Assembly (NCBI GenBank): GCA_018654845.1
Contig: JABIKU010000032.1
Span: 1-64,000, forward strand
Origin: Methanobacteriota archaeon
GTDB taxonomy: Archaea; Thermoplasmatota; Poseidoniia; Poseidoniales; Thalassarchaeaceae
Direction: 5' to 3'
Length of the DNA: 64,000 bases
The position numbers were made by a program, and so were the translations under genes. The notes beneath the pieces are model-generated. The model was given only the letters and a program-made list of their open reading frames with translations. It ran no database searches and was not told the origin of the DNA. Of the stretch, positions 1 to 8,716 are shown piece by piece (position 1 is the stretch's first letter; every line of letters starts with the position of its first letter).

Positions 1-2569
1 CATCTGCGCCCGAGTCAAAATTGGTCCAGTAAGTTGGACCCATATTGTCGAGAACGGCTTCTTTGAAGGAAGCCGCATCTTCATCACTAATTTCGCTAAA
101 GGTATGGATTTCGAAAACCGGTTGGACGTCTGAGCCAAAGTCTGGATTCATTGACCCGGCTCCTCTCAGGTCAAGGTAGAATCGTGAAACAGATTTTCCA
201 TACATGACTACATTTGTGACCGGTTCTACTTTTAGATCAACTGTCGAGCCAAAGTAAATTGGTAATCCACCCGGCATTACATCGAGGATTGTTCCTGTTC
301 CGAGTAATTTTGCTTGAATTTGGTGTGTCGAGGGGTCGAGATTTATGGTATGCTCTACCATAGGGATTCCCTTGTAGACCACATTGTCTCCAACGATACT
401 GTCTGCTGTAGCATAACCAACTAGATTTACTTTGAATGATTCATCAGCATCTCCAATACCGCCTATGGTTCCATTGAGGGTTGTATCTGCATTACCTACA
501 TGATCAGTCAATAATCCATATGTGGATTCTTCAGCAGCCGGAGCCCTCCATGGTAAATATTCACTCATGTCATAAATTTCGCCAGTTTCTCCACTGATGT
601 ATCCTTGAGCAATTCTATGTTCGACACTGTCGAGTCCGTCTGGACCACTTCCTGTGCTCATCTTGTAAACTGAATAATCTCCAGTACTGACTCCTTCTGA
701 TCCGTAATAGGTCATGTTTGTTTCCAAACTAACCCAGCCAAGAGTCATGTCGTTGATATCGCCAAGCGTATCTGCAACTGCGATATCTCTCCAACCATAG
801 AGCCAGTTATTGAGTGATTGAGTTGTATAAGGTGATGTTTCATATTGGAAAGCTAACAATGCCCCAACTACTTGGTCGAACATCAAATCCTTTACCCATG
901 ATCGTAGTGCTGATGCAGCTTCGGTATCGATTCCGTACATACCTGCAATTAATTCATCATTCCAATCAATCTGCGCTCCACCACTAACTGGAATGCCATC
1001 TGCTCCCGTTGGCAGTGTCTTTCCAGATAATTCACCATACATGAAAACTGTAGCAAAATCGCCGGTCAGTGCAAATGGGCCATCATAGAGAATTTCTCTA
1101 ACCTTTTCAGGTGCCAAATCAGCATCTCCTGCATGATCTGCTCTATTCAATCCAATTGATAGGTATCCCCCCTGAAGAGGTTCGACAGACCCGAATGAAA
1201 GTTGCCACCAAAGGTCAGCATTGATAGTGCCTTGCCCACCGATTAAAATCGCTTCAAATTCAGTCATTGTTCCAACCATACCAATCCACCCTCCAGCATA
1301 ATCCGCGAGCGCGAGTACTTGACCAAGATTGACGCTGTATTCTAACATCGTGCCGAATGGATCACCATCTGCTCCCAATAATAGAAGCGCGACACCGTTT
1401 AGTGGAATACCATTGAAATCAGTCTCAGTCAATAAGCCAGCACCTAATCCAGTCTCTTCATTGATTCCGAATAATAAATAATTCAAGGTATCTGGATTTG
1501 TAATGTCCATTCCATCATCGTACGGTATTCCATTTCCATTAGAATCCTGATTAATATAGGGGTCGGTTGCAGTTCGAAATCTCTCACGAAGGTTGTCTGC
1601 ACTTTCTAATTCTGCACCTCCTCCGTTTGATAGGAAAGTTGTTCCAGCCAATGCGTAAACAGTCCAGTCGATGAGGGTGGTGTCGAGACGGTCTGAATAT
1701 CCGTAAAGTGCTGCGCGGACTGCAGTAGTTTCGTCAGCCGGTTCACCGATTCCAGCAGCTAACATTGGTCCGATTTCACATGTTAATGCGATACAATTAC
1801 CAGTTGAAGGGTCTACTGCATCATAGAGAATATAATTCGCAACTTCAGTGAAGTCTGGATCCATAGGACTCGTACCTCCTGCTGAAGCATTCCAACTTGC
1901 ATAAGCTGCGTTAAGGTATGCGACCGGAGCCATTGCTGAAGCTGTGGCTTCGTCATATCCTGCTTGTACCAGTTGTGCGGCGACTCCATCTACCATCATA
2001 TTGATTTCAGCAGCTGACCAAATGCTTGGTGCACGGTTTTGTAAATCGTTAGCCATCATTGCGTTGGCAAATCCAGCTTTTGCGAAAATCTCACCATAAG
2101 TAATCCCAGTGGATAGACCAGCGATTTTCTGAGTATTGTATAGGATATTGACATTGGTTAGTTCGGTATCTCCCGATATCGATGCCTTTCCATCGTGAAT
2201 ACAATTTTCACACCAATCGAATACATCATATTCTGAATAAGTCATTTCTCCAGCATCTTCATCAAAAGCAAGAATTTCTCGATGGGTAGTTACTGTGTAT
2301 ATTGCAGGGCCAATCAATTCAAATTCAGGCGCATCTGTTTCGCCGGAATTTATTGCATCAATATTGGCAATATTATAGGCATAATATGCCCTCTCATCTG
2401 TAGAATTCATCCAACTTTCGTCACTTTCCCAATCTTCAAGGTTATCGCGACCATCTACGATTGCTCCCGCGACAGTTTCCGCGACAATTCCATCAACAAT
2501 CGAAGTCAAAACGACTGCATTTACAATCATCAGTAACATTCCAACAACTACAAAAATTGCCGGTATCAT
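1..2569 (-). CDS. CD36/LIMP-2-like membrane-anchored ectodomain protein (partial)
   Basis: Open frame from ATG 2569 to the window edge with no stop, at least 856 codons; C-terminus missing. GTG 2599, ten codons upstream in frame, is an alternative start. Residues 1-25 form one hydrophobic N-terminal helix and the rest looks extracellular. I could not match it to a usual archaeal surface family, but landmarks of the eukaryotic CD36/SCARB family occur in the right order: ELIGPAIYTV near 84-93 (CD36 has RGPYTYRV), a WLYGWRD motif at 589-595 (CD36 LLWGYRDP), YKGIP at 732-736 (CD36 KGIPVYRF), GLPIYF around 769 (CD36 GRPVYISL) and VEPVTN at 781-786 (CD36 IEPITG). The 430 or so residues between the first two blocks are far longer than in animal CD36 and look like an insertion rich in Ala/Gly. 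In animals these proteins bind and move lipids across membranes; a lipid-related role here is inference. It lies 86-115 bases downstream of the TctA-like gene on the same strand. Confidence 0.6.
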   Translation of the reverse strand, partial: MIPAIFVVVGMLLMIVNAVVLTSIVDGIVAETVAGAIVDGRDNLEDWESDESWMNSTDERAYYAYNIANIDAINSGETDAPEFELIGPAIYTVTTHREILAFDEDAGEMTYSEYDVFDWCENCIHDGKASISGDTELTNVNILYNTQKIAGLSTGITYGEIFAKAGFANAMMANDLQNRAPSIWSAAEINMMVDGVAAQLVQAGYDEATASAMAPVAYLNAAYASWNASAGGTSPMDPDFTEVANYILYDAVDPSTGNCIALTCEIGPMLAAGIGEPADETTAVRAALYGYSDRLDTTLIDWTVYALAGTTFLSNGGGAELESADNLRERFRTATDPYINQDSNGNGIPYDDGMDITNPDTLNYLLFGINEETGLGAGLLTETDFNGIPLNGVALLLLGADGDPFGTMLEYSVNLGQVLALADYAGGWIGMVGTMTEFEAILIGGQGTINADLWWQLSFGSVEPLQGGYLSIGLNRADHAGDADLAPEKVREILYDGPFALTGDFATVFMYGELSGKTLPTGADGIPVSGGAQIDWNDELIAGMYGIDTEAASALRSWVKDLMFDQVVGALLAFQYETSPYTTQSLNNWLYGWRDIAVADTLGDINDMTLGWVSLETNMTYYGSEGVSTGDYSVYKMSTGSGPDGLDSVEHRIAQGYISGETGEIYDMSEYLPWRAPAAEESTYGLLTDHVGNADTTLNGTIGGIGDADESFKVNLVGYATADSIVGDNVVYKGIPMVEHTINLDPSTHQIQAKLLGTGTILDVMPGGLPIYFGSTVDLKVEPVTNVVMYGKSVSRFYLDLRGAGSMNPDFGSDVQPVFEIHTFSEISDEDAASFKEAVLDNMGPTYWTNFDSGAD

Positions 2570-2684
2570 ATTTTTATTTCCATTCAAATTTCCATTCACG
2601 GTATCCACTGCTCTATGTGGTTACGAACGGGTTCCGAACATAAGCGTTCCAGTTACTGTTAGCAGGTGATTTAGATAGAATTGT

Positions 2685-4337
2685 TCAGATAAATCCGAAG
2701 CCGTCGAATTGTTGAGCAAAAGTGTAGAGCATTATCGGAACGAGAATAATACCCATTGCGTGACTTCTTCGTATACCAATTCGGGGAGGCATCAATCCGA
2801 GTTGAGTACCAATCATTAGAACTCCAACCCCTATCCAACCAGTCGATAACCAAACCAGTACTGTGACGAGGAGTGTGACTGCACCAACTAATGTTCGTAA
2901 TGGAACCATTTCATGAACTCGCAACATTCCTTTCCCTACTCGAATCATTACTGGAACGGCAAATAATCCAGCACCTATCGTAATTCCGAGAAGCCGAATA
3001 AAATCAGACGGAGGTTCGATGCCGTTCCAAATGTCGATGGGGTACATCATGTTCAGAGCGAGGGCTGCTCCGGAACGAGGTCTTCCCACCATGTATAGGA
3101 ATCCGAGAACCATTACGGTAACCGCTGTATTAACGGAGGAGAGAATTGCGATAATTTCCAAATCCTGTTGCTGGCTCCTACTTGCAAAATCATCCTCTGA
3201 TGTATCTCCTGCTTCTTCAAGTGCTGCAGAAAATAACGCAGCTTCTTCATCAGATAAATCGTCCAATCCTTCGTAAATTGAGCTAGAACTTTTTTTCGGG
3301 AAGTCCTGTGTCCCATGTTCAAAATCAGCAGGGACATAATTGGGGTCGGTCAATCGACCCCAGAAATTTCGCATACTCATTACTACGACAGTGGCTTGAG
3401 CAGCAGTCATTCCTGGTAAAATTGCCATGACTGAAGATACGATTGCCGATAGGAATGTTGGAACTGCAAGTGGGCGCATCTTCGGCATCTCCCAATTGGG
3501 TTCTTGTGGTGGAATCTCTGATGTTGTAACATAAATGTCGATGAGATTTGCTATGCCGAAAAGGCCTGCAAGTCCCGGGAATAAGAGGGTTGCAGAAGGC
3601 ATTCCTATAGGAGATCTGCCTGGTAATTCGAATACAGCCCAGCCGTAAAACCCGGACAAGCAAAAGAAGGCTGTGGCAACGAGGATTCCAGCTATTCTAG
3701 AACTCGAGCCAAATGTGAAATCGAGGTATTCCCAACTACGATAGATCCTGCTTTTACCTATAGGAATCGATAGTTCGAATTTTTTCGGTAGTTTCCATCT
3801 CAAATTTTTTGTCAAATTTTGCACCCAAACTGGCCAAGGTAATCGGGTAGTCTCCGTAGTAATCAAGAATATTGAAATGAATAAAAGTAACCAAGGCAAG
3901 ACTTCACGACTTGCTTCATACAAACCCAATCCTGGTTCTTTACCGAACATTAGACGAGCAACGATTAGCAATGGAATCGACATCATCATGCCCATTTGAG
4001 AGCCTCGGGCTGAGTAAGCAACTCCCTGGGCTGCCTGGCCAGAAACCAGCATTCTGTGGCCTGGCAAAAGTGCCAATGCCATATTGTCATCTGGCGCGCC
4101 GACCAGCGCACTAGGAATATAATTCAGGAAAGTGTGAACGGTTCCAGTTGCGACAATTATTCCAGCGACTGCATCGAGAGGAATTCCCAGACCAACTGCG
4201 ATGGGAGATAATGAAAGTGCAATTAATGCGACGTTATTCACGTGGAAACCGGGGATTAAACCGGTTAAACAGCCAAGGAATACTCCGATGACAAAAGAGG
4301 TGATTAACCATCCGAAGTCTACGAAAAACGGGTCCAT
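2685..4337 (-). CDS. TctA/COG1784-family polytopic membrane protein
   Basis: A 550-residue protein with about ten or more hydrophobic helices. The N-terminal region has the GLIPGFH motif (residues 26-32), which corresponds to the conserved GxxPGxG loop of TctA permeases, followed by small-residue-rich helices and a second TctA-like segment, LPGMTAAQATV, near residue 310. The length and motif order fit the archaeal DUF112/COG1784 branch of the tripartite tricarboxylate transporter superfamily. An acidic cytosolic-looking loop (about residues 349-390, rich in D, E and S) is inserted in the second half. No TctB or periplasmic TctC partner is visible, so transport of tricarboxylates should not be assumed. 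The start is well set by a Shine-Dalgarno site that overlaps the stop codon of the upstream OB-like gene, which implies translational coupling. Confidence 0.75.
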   Translation of the reverse strand: MDPFFVDFGWLITSFVIGVFLGCLTGLIPGFHVNNVALIALSLSPIAVGLGIPLDAVAGIIVATGTVHTFLNYIPSALVGAPDDNMALALLPGHRMLVSGQAAQGVAYSARGSQMGMMMSIPLLIVARLMFGKEPGLGLYEASREVLPWLLLFISIFLITTETTRLPWPVWVQNLTKNLRWKLPKKFELSIPIGKSRIYRSWEYLDFTFGSSSRIAGILVATAFFCLSGFYGWAVFELPGRSPIGMPSATLLFPGLAGLFGIANLIDIYVTTSEIPPQEPNWEMPKMRPLAVPTFLSAIVSSVMAILPGMTAAQATVVVMSMRNFWGRLTDPNYVPADFEHGTQDFPKKSSSSIYEGLDDLSDEEAALFSAALEEAGDTSEDDFASRSQQQDLEIIAILSSVNTAVTVMVLGFLYMVGRPRSGAALALNMMYPIDIWNGIEPPSDFIRLLGITIGAGLFAVPVMIRVGKGMLRVHEMVPLRTLVGAVTLLVTVLVWLSTGWIGVGVLMIGTQLGLMPPRIGIRRSHAMGIILVPIMLYTFAQQFDGFGFI

Positions 4338-4340
4338 GAA

Positions 4341-4348
4341 ATCACCTC
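4341..4348 (-). promoter_or_regulatory. Strong Shine-Dalgarno site of the TctA-like gene
   Basis: The minus strand reads GAGGTGAT three bases before ATG 4337, a perfect match to the archaeal anti-SD. It overlaps the TGA stop (4349-4347) of the upstream gene, so ribosomes finishing that gene could re-initiate here. Confidence 0.8.
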
Positions 4349-5996
4349 AGCGTACATCTAAGCAAAAATAAATTGTATTTTCAAGTGGTAAATCTGCCAT
4401 TGTCAATCGACCAATCCAAGTCAAAGGTTCACCTGCATTTTCCTGTTGGCTGGATTCAGACCCGTCTCCTAGTAAGCATACTTGTTCAATAGATCCAGAA
4501 CGATTTACCCATTGGTTTCCATCTTCATCTGTCACCGCTTCACCGGTGATGCTGACTAATTTTCCAACCTCCCAACGCCATGAATCATATCCATCCCCCC
4601 AATTCAAGGCGGTGGGTTCAGGAGTATCTCCTAAGGTCCATGATCGAGCTTCGAGGATAATGCGACCTTCTGATTCGGACCAGATAACGGTCGCGTTGAA
4701 TCGGATTAATTGGTCCGCTTCAATCCATTCGACGTGTTCGCCAATTAAATGAATTCGTAATTTTGTATTTCGCGAGTAATAATCAGGGCCGTCGCCAACA
4801 TATCCCTTATCATAATCTGGAGAAATTGGATCTGTAATCCATCCTTCAAATGTGTAATTTTGATTTGCAAAACCGAATGGATTTTGAGCGACATCAAGCA
4901 TGTTTGTAGCACCATCGCCAATTTGACCATGAGGGTTACCGAATTCGGGTTGTTGACCTCGGTCAAGACAAATTACCGCTTCATCGGTTGCCCAAACAAG
5001 TCGGCCAGTCCATTCGTCTGAAATCCCATCGATATTATTCGAAATATCTTCTGGGGAGGCAAGAAGGCACAATCTGTCAGTAGGGGTTGGACCGAGTAGC
5101 CACCAATTTGTTCCATCAAATGATGCAGTGCCATCGATAATGACCATTTTACCGACATCATAAGTTAGCATATATGGCTCGACATCCCACTTAATTTTCA
5201 CAGGGTCTGCATAATTTAGAACTTCAACGGATGTTGCCTGAGCAATCAGGCGCCATCTCAAGGATCTCTCATCATATTGTAACCATCCAGAAACGATAAC
5301 ATGACTGCCTGCTTCGATTGTGCCTAATTCTGGCTCGAGACGACCTTCTACTTGCATGTAGAGAAGGTGGTCTGAATTTCCATAAGCAGGATTATCCATT
5401 AGGCTGAGCGATTGATAGGTGACGTTCGGCGATAATGCTTCACTGAGGTATCCTTCAATTTCAAGGGATTGGTTTGCATAATTTGAAGGATTTTGAGCGA
5501 CATGAACAAGAGTCTCTCCTCTAAATTGAATCACCTGCTCTTTCGCCGTAATCGCACCATAACCATTGGATTGTAACCAAATTCTTCCATTCCATTCAGA
5601 AACTTCTCCTTCTATTGTTACAACGCTACCAATAGGGGGGACGGTAACTGTCAGGTCGACATTCCATCTGATTTTTATTACAGAATTTCCATCATGTGAG
5701 GCGACCTGTAAATCTATTCTATTTGCCTGTTCACCATATGGATCTCTTACATAACTGGTTAAAATTCCTTCAATTTTCACTGTTTCTCGCGGAAAATTTT
5801 GAATATCCTCGATTTCAATCATATCTGGCTCACGGATAACCGCATAGAAATTCATCCCTGAAACCAAAAGGAGTGAAGTGAAGAACATCACCCATAACTT
5901 TCCCTCACCACCGGTTGGCTCAAATGGTGCTCTGAGAATTTTTGCCAGTCTCGATTCGTTAGTCATAACTACCGGCGGTAGTCGATAACGCTTCAA
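4347..5996 (-). CDS. Membrane-anchored protein with tandem OB-fold-like repeats
   Basis: A 549-residue protein. A cytosolic N-terminus of about 32 residues is followed by one membrane helix (about 33-54), and the remainder is predicted outside. The ectodomain is repetitive: VAQNPSNYANQS near 167 and VAQNPFGFANQN near 367 open two copies of a roughly 200-residue unit. Within each unit are beta-rich segments of the type 'GKMVIIDGTASFDGTNWWL' and 'GKLVSITGEAVTDEDGNQWV'. These resemble OB-fold nucleic-acid or oligosaccharide binding strands as in COG4085-like proteins, but this is judged by eye. Unpaired cysteines occur in CLL and CLD motifs. It is the first gene of a probable minus-strand operon with the TctA-like and CD36-like genes. 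ATG 5966 (residue 11) is an alternative start. No specific function can be named. Confidence 0.6.
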   Translation of the reverse strand: MKRYRLPPVVMTNESRLAKILRAPFEPTGGEGKLWVMFFTSLLLVSGMNFYAVIREPDMIEIEDIQNFPRETVKIEGILTSYVRDPYGEQANRIDLQVASHDGNSVIKIRWNVDLTVTVPPIGSVVTIEGEVSEWNGRIWLQSNGYGAITAKEQVIQFRGETLVHVAQNPSNYANQSLEIEGYLSEALSPNVTYQSLSLMDNPAYGNSDHLLYMQVEGRLEPELGTIEAGSHVIVSGWLQYDERSLRWRLIAQATSVEVLNYADPVKIKWDVEPYMLTYDVGKMVIIDGTASFDGTNWWLLGPTPTDRLCLLASPEDISNNIDGISDEWTGRLVWATDEAVICLDRGQQPEFGNPHGQIGDGATNMLDVAQNPFGFANQNYTFEGWITDPISPDYDKGYVGDGPDYYSRNTKLRIHLIGEHVEWIEADQLIRFNATVIWSESEGRIILEARSWTLGDTPEPTALNWGDGYDSWRWEVGKLVSITGEAVTDEDGNQWVNRSGSIEQVCLLGDGSESSQQENAGEPLTWIGRLTMADLPLENTIYFCLDVR

Positions 5997-6022
5997 GGTT
6001 GAGAGGTAATCAACTGGCGGAA

Positions 6023-6029
6023 TTTAAAA
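6023..6029 (+). promoter_or_regulatory. Possible TATA box of the tRNA gene
   Basis: TTTAAAA lies 47 bases before the first base of the mature tRNA. Archaeal BoxA usually sits about 26 bases before the transcription start, so this would imply a short 5' leader. Weak, position-based call only. Confidence 0.3.
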
Positions 6030-6075
6030 TTGACATAAGATAAGTTCATCTCCGATTGTTCGATGAGACGACTCA

Positions 6076-6152
6076 GGACCCGTAGCTCAGTTGGTTAGAG
6101 CGCTCGGCTCATAACCGAGTGGCCACCGGTTCAAATCCGGTCGGGTCCACCA
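6076..6152 (+). tRNA. tRNA with CAU anticodon (probably elongator Met; tRNA-Ile2 possible)
   Basis: A complete cloverleaf can be folded by eye. The acceptor stem GGACCCG (6076-6082) pairs with CGGGTCC (6142-6148), followed by discriminator A 6149 and an encoded CCA (6150-6152). The D arm contains AGCTCAGTTGGTTAGAGC, the anticodon stem CTCGG/CCGAG encloses loop CTCATAA with anticodon CAT, and the T arm is CCGGTTCAAATCCGG. The G1-C72 pair and the absence of three consecutive G-C pairs in the anticodon stem argue against initiator tRNA-Met. Separating elongator Met from the AUA-reading Ile2 (modified by TiaS) needs a comparison of identity bases. No intron is seen. Confidence 0.95.
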
Positions 6153-6387
6153 TCTTTCAAATCGTATACAACTCGAGAATGCTAACTTTGAGAAGGATTG
6201 GGAATTGTAATATTTTGGTGAATTAATTAGCCTAGATTTACTAGAATTAGCCCAATTTTGTACTTTTTCACCCTGCTATGAAATTTCGTTTCTCTATCTC
6301 CCAATTATTGATTAGGTTGGATTTTGATGCTTTTCGCCACACTCAACGTGAGAAGGCTCAAATACGGTCTTTGGCGGCATTCGGTTA
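6153..6387 (+). other. Intergenic region after the tRNA
   Basis: AT-rich spacer between the tRNA and the next gene. I see no ORF, no clear repeat and no strong terminator; a T-rich stretch (6258-6271) lies about 120 bases before the next start. Confidence 0.5.
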
Positions 6388-7323
6388 ATGAAGTCGGCAC
6401 GCTCGGTTAGACCTGTCTTGATGATACTCGCTGTGTACATGCTCAGCATGTTCGCAGGCGTTGCTGCTGTGCAAGCACAGAATCCAACTCCAGATATCAC
6501 TCTGACATGTGATAATCCTCAACCTATCGAGGTTTATCCTGGTTCAACCAGAACAGCAATTATCAATTGTAAATTAGATAATCCAACGATTTATTCAGAG
6601 AAAGTTAACATCCAGATTCAATCTGGTGCTCTCATCTCTGCTGGACCTGCTTCTCTGACTGTTGGAGCAGGTGGTGTGGTGAATTTCCAAGTCATCCTTC
6701 GGGGTGAGTTGCGAATGGCTGAGGGGCAGCATCAAATTTCGATAACCGCAGAAGTAGTACAGGCAAATGGGGTAACAGTCGTTGGTACTCCTACAACTTA
6801 CAAGGTTCTTGCAGTGATTAAACAATTCAGCAGGCTCCGAGTTGCGTCCGAGATCGCCTTCCTTCAACTCAGACCTAAAGTCGATTACAATCTAGTATTC
6901 GATTTATACAATGACGGAAATGCAATGGATAGATTTAATGTTGAAATTTCAAATTATGACGAATTAAATGATGAAGGATTCCAGTTAAGTATTCCTCTGG
7001 TTTCGGTTGAAATTGAATCGATGTCTCCTGCTGAAAAGGTTAGAATACAAATGAGAACTCCTAAAAATCAAGGTTGGACTGATAAATATTTTAATTTACA
7101 ATTCAAAGCAACTTCTGAGTATTCTGTTAGAACAGAAGGAATTCCAAATTATCAGATTCAAACTGTAACAATTTACATTCGTGGAGTTTATCTCCCTGGA
7201 TTCGAATTACTAGGCACTTCGATGATCACAGCTCTTGCAGCAGCAGCCTTCGCTGGCCGATATCGTAGTGATGAAGAAGAAGACTCAGAACTTCCCAATG
7301 AATTAGATGCCCGACTTTTCTGA
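6388..7323 (+). CDS. Secreted Ig-like protein with C-terminal PGF-like membrane anchor
   Basis: A 311-residue protein. Residues 1-31 are a signal peptide ending near AVQAQ. The body is beta-rich and resembles the NEW3/NPCBM-associated or CARDB-type Ig-like domains that stud archaeal surface proteins; two cysteines near the N-terminus (TLTCDN, IINCKL) could form a disulphide. The C-terminus reads LPGFELLGTSMITALAAAAF followed by GRYR and the acidic tail SDEEEDSELPNELDARLF. Pro-Gly-Phe directly before a hydrophobic helix recalls the PGF-CTERM archaeosortase signal, but the tail after the helix is longer than usual, so it may just be a membrane anchor. Transcribed away from the tRNA; the next gene follows 92 bases later. 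Confidence 0.6.
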   Translation: MKSARSVRPVLMILAVYMLSMFAGVAAVQAQNPTPDITLTCDNPQPIEVYPGSTRTAIINCKLDNPTIYSEKVNIQIQSGALISAGPASLTVGAGGVVNFQVILRGELRMAEGQHQISITAEVVQANGVTVVGTPTTYKVLAVIKQFSRLRVASEIAFLQLRPKVDYNLVFDLYNDGNAMDRFNVEISNYDELNDEGFQLSIPLVSVEIESMSPAEKVRIQMRTPKNQGWTDKYFNLQFKATSEYSVRTEGIPNYQIQTVTIYIRGVYLPGFELLGTSMITALAAAAFAGRYRSDEEEDSELPNELDARLF

Positions 7324-7362
7324 TAGCGGATATTTTCTAATTCGAACATAACTAAACGGCAA

Positions 7363-7377
7363 CGGGTTGATAACCCG
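7363..7377 (+). other. Triloop hairpin upstream of the 7416 gene
   Basis: Inverted repeat CGGGTT-GAT-AACCCG (6-bp stem, 3-base loop). An AT-rich ATATTTTCTAA (7330-7340) lies about 26 bases upstream, where an archaeal TATA box would be if transcription starts at the hairpin. It could equally be the 3' hairpin of the preceding gene. Confidence 0.4.
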
Positions 7378-7415
7378 CGAGTGAGACCCGAGTTTATCCA
7401 ACGAGGTGTATCTCA

Positions 7416-8714
7416 ATGAGTGATGGCGGTCTTCTACAGAAAGCAATCGAACAACAATCTGAATCTGACACGGTAATAGACGGTGTTGTTTCAACAAGTA
7501 ATTCAAGTTCTATCGTCTCATCAGGTTCCAAACCAATTTCATTCGTTGGAATGATAAAAATATTATTTATTGGCGCTATTCTACCATTTTTTCTACTAAT
7601 GTGGTTTGGAATATATATCGATTTGATTCCGATCACAATATTAACTCCTCTTGTTATTTCAGCAACTCTTGTGTTTGTTTGGTGGAAATTAGACGTAGGA
7701 TTGCCAACAATACTAGGTGGGAACGGATTCGATTTGAAAAAATTATTCGCCGTCGTAATGACGTACATGATACTGGTTGGCACCCCTTTTGTCTTTGCAA
7801 CAATTTTTGTAGGCGATATCTCTCTTGGTGAGGTGGAATTCAATGATGATGGTTCACAATTAACAGTTAAAATACGTCAGAATGGAGGGGGTGGGACTCA
7901 CGATGCTATGGTGAGCGTTTTCCACACCAATCAAGAAGTTTGGAGTAGTACCGAATCATTTACGTTCAACAAAGAAGATTATCAAGGAGATTATGGGCAA
8001 TTTACAATTAATACGTTAGATTTCTGGGATGGAAATTCACTCCCTTCACTTTCTAATAATTATTCTATTCAAGTAAAAATTGGAGATTACACCTCCGATG
8101 CTGAATTAGATCCGATGGTGATGACTAGAGTGGTTACCGCTGCACTATCATCAAGTATCGGCTCAATAAGTAATAATGCTGATGATTGCGAAGGTGAGGA
8201 CAAAGAAACTTGTATTGTTGCCGTAGGACTTACTACATGGGCAGGAATAACATCATTAGAAGACTATCCGGGGCCATTATCCTATGCCGATTACACCATT
8301 AAGGCCACCTTATATTATGAAAACCATGTTGCTATTGATTATCCAATAATTACAGTTGTTAAAACCGAAGCTACTTGGGAATCGATGTCGGGTAAGTTTG
8401 GAACTGGTAGTGGCACTGTTGGTATCGACGGTTCCCAACTCGCCTTAACCGGGTCGGCCGATGACAATAGCTTAGGCATGTCTGTAATTCCTAAATCTGA
8501 TTGGGAAGAGAGTGATTTTGGTTGCTACACATTCACTGTGGAAGTGATGTCTTCGGATGAATGGAGTGACGAAGCGGATTCTGTAATTTCTTCATCATAT
8601 TATTTGTATGAAGAAACCGGCTCACACTCTGGGTCTGGTCCACCTAATCCCTCTGACCCTCATGGTGCCACTGATGAGGCATGGACTGAATTAGTAGATG
8701 GCGAGACCTGTTAG
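7416..8714 (+). CDS. Unknown protein with three N-terminal membrane helices and an ectodomain
   Basis: A 432-residue protein I do not recognise. A Ser-rich polar N-terminus of about 40 residues is followed by three hydrophobic segments (about 46-66, 68-90 and 110-132). A beta-rich domain of roughly 300 residues follows, likely outside the cell, with strands such as GSQLTVKIRQNGGG and a single CEGEDKETC loop near residue 259 that could be a disulphide. The C-terminus is Gly/Ser/Pro-rich and ends in CTAA-free ETC, with no C-terminal anchor. The start is supported by GAGGTG about 9 bases upstream of ATG. The stop lies two bases from the stop of the convergent 8717 gene. No function is proposed. 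Confidence 0.6.
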   Translation: MSDGGLLQKAIEQQSESDTVIDGVVSTSNSSSIVSSGSKPISFVGMIKILFIGAILPFFLLMWFGIYIDLIPITILTPLVISATLVFVWWKLDVGLPTILGGNGFDLKKLFAVVMTYMILVGTPFVFATIFVGDISLGEVEFNDDGSQLTVKIRQNGGGGTHDAMVSVFHTNQEVWSSTESFTFNKEDYQGDYGQFTINTLDFWDGNSLPSLSNNYSIQVKIGDYTSDAELDPMVMTRVVTAALSSSIGSISNNADDCEGEDKETCIVAVGLTTWAGITSLEDYPGPLSYADYTIKATLYYENHVAIDYPIITVVKTEATWESMSGKFGTGSGTVGIDGSQLALTGSADDNSLGMSVIPKSDWEESDFGCYTFTVEVMSSDEWSDEADSVISSSYYLYEETGSHSGSGPPNPSDPHGATDEAWTELVDGETC

Positions 8715-8716
8715 AA

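Noticed and set aside
7394-7843. 149-codon minus-strand frame
   Set aside because: Lies entirely antisense to a well-supported membrane protein start with a Shine-Dalgarno site; composition is low-complexity I/N/T as expected of a shadow frame.
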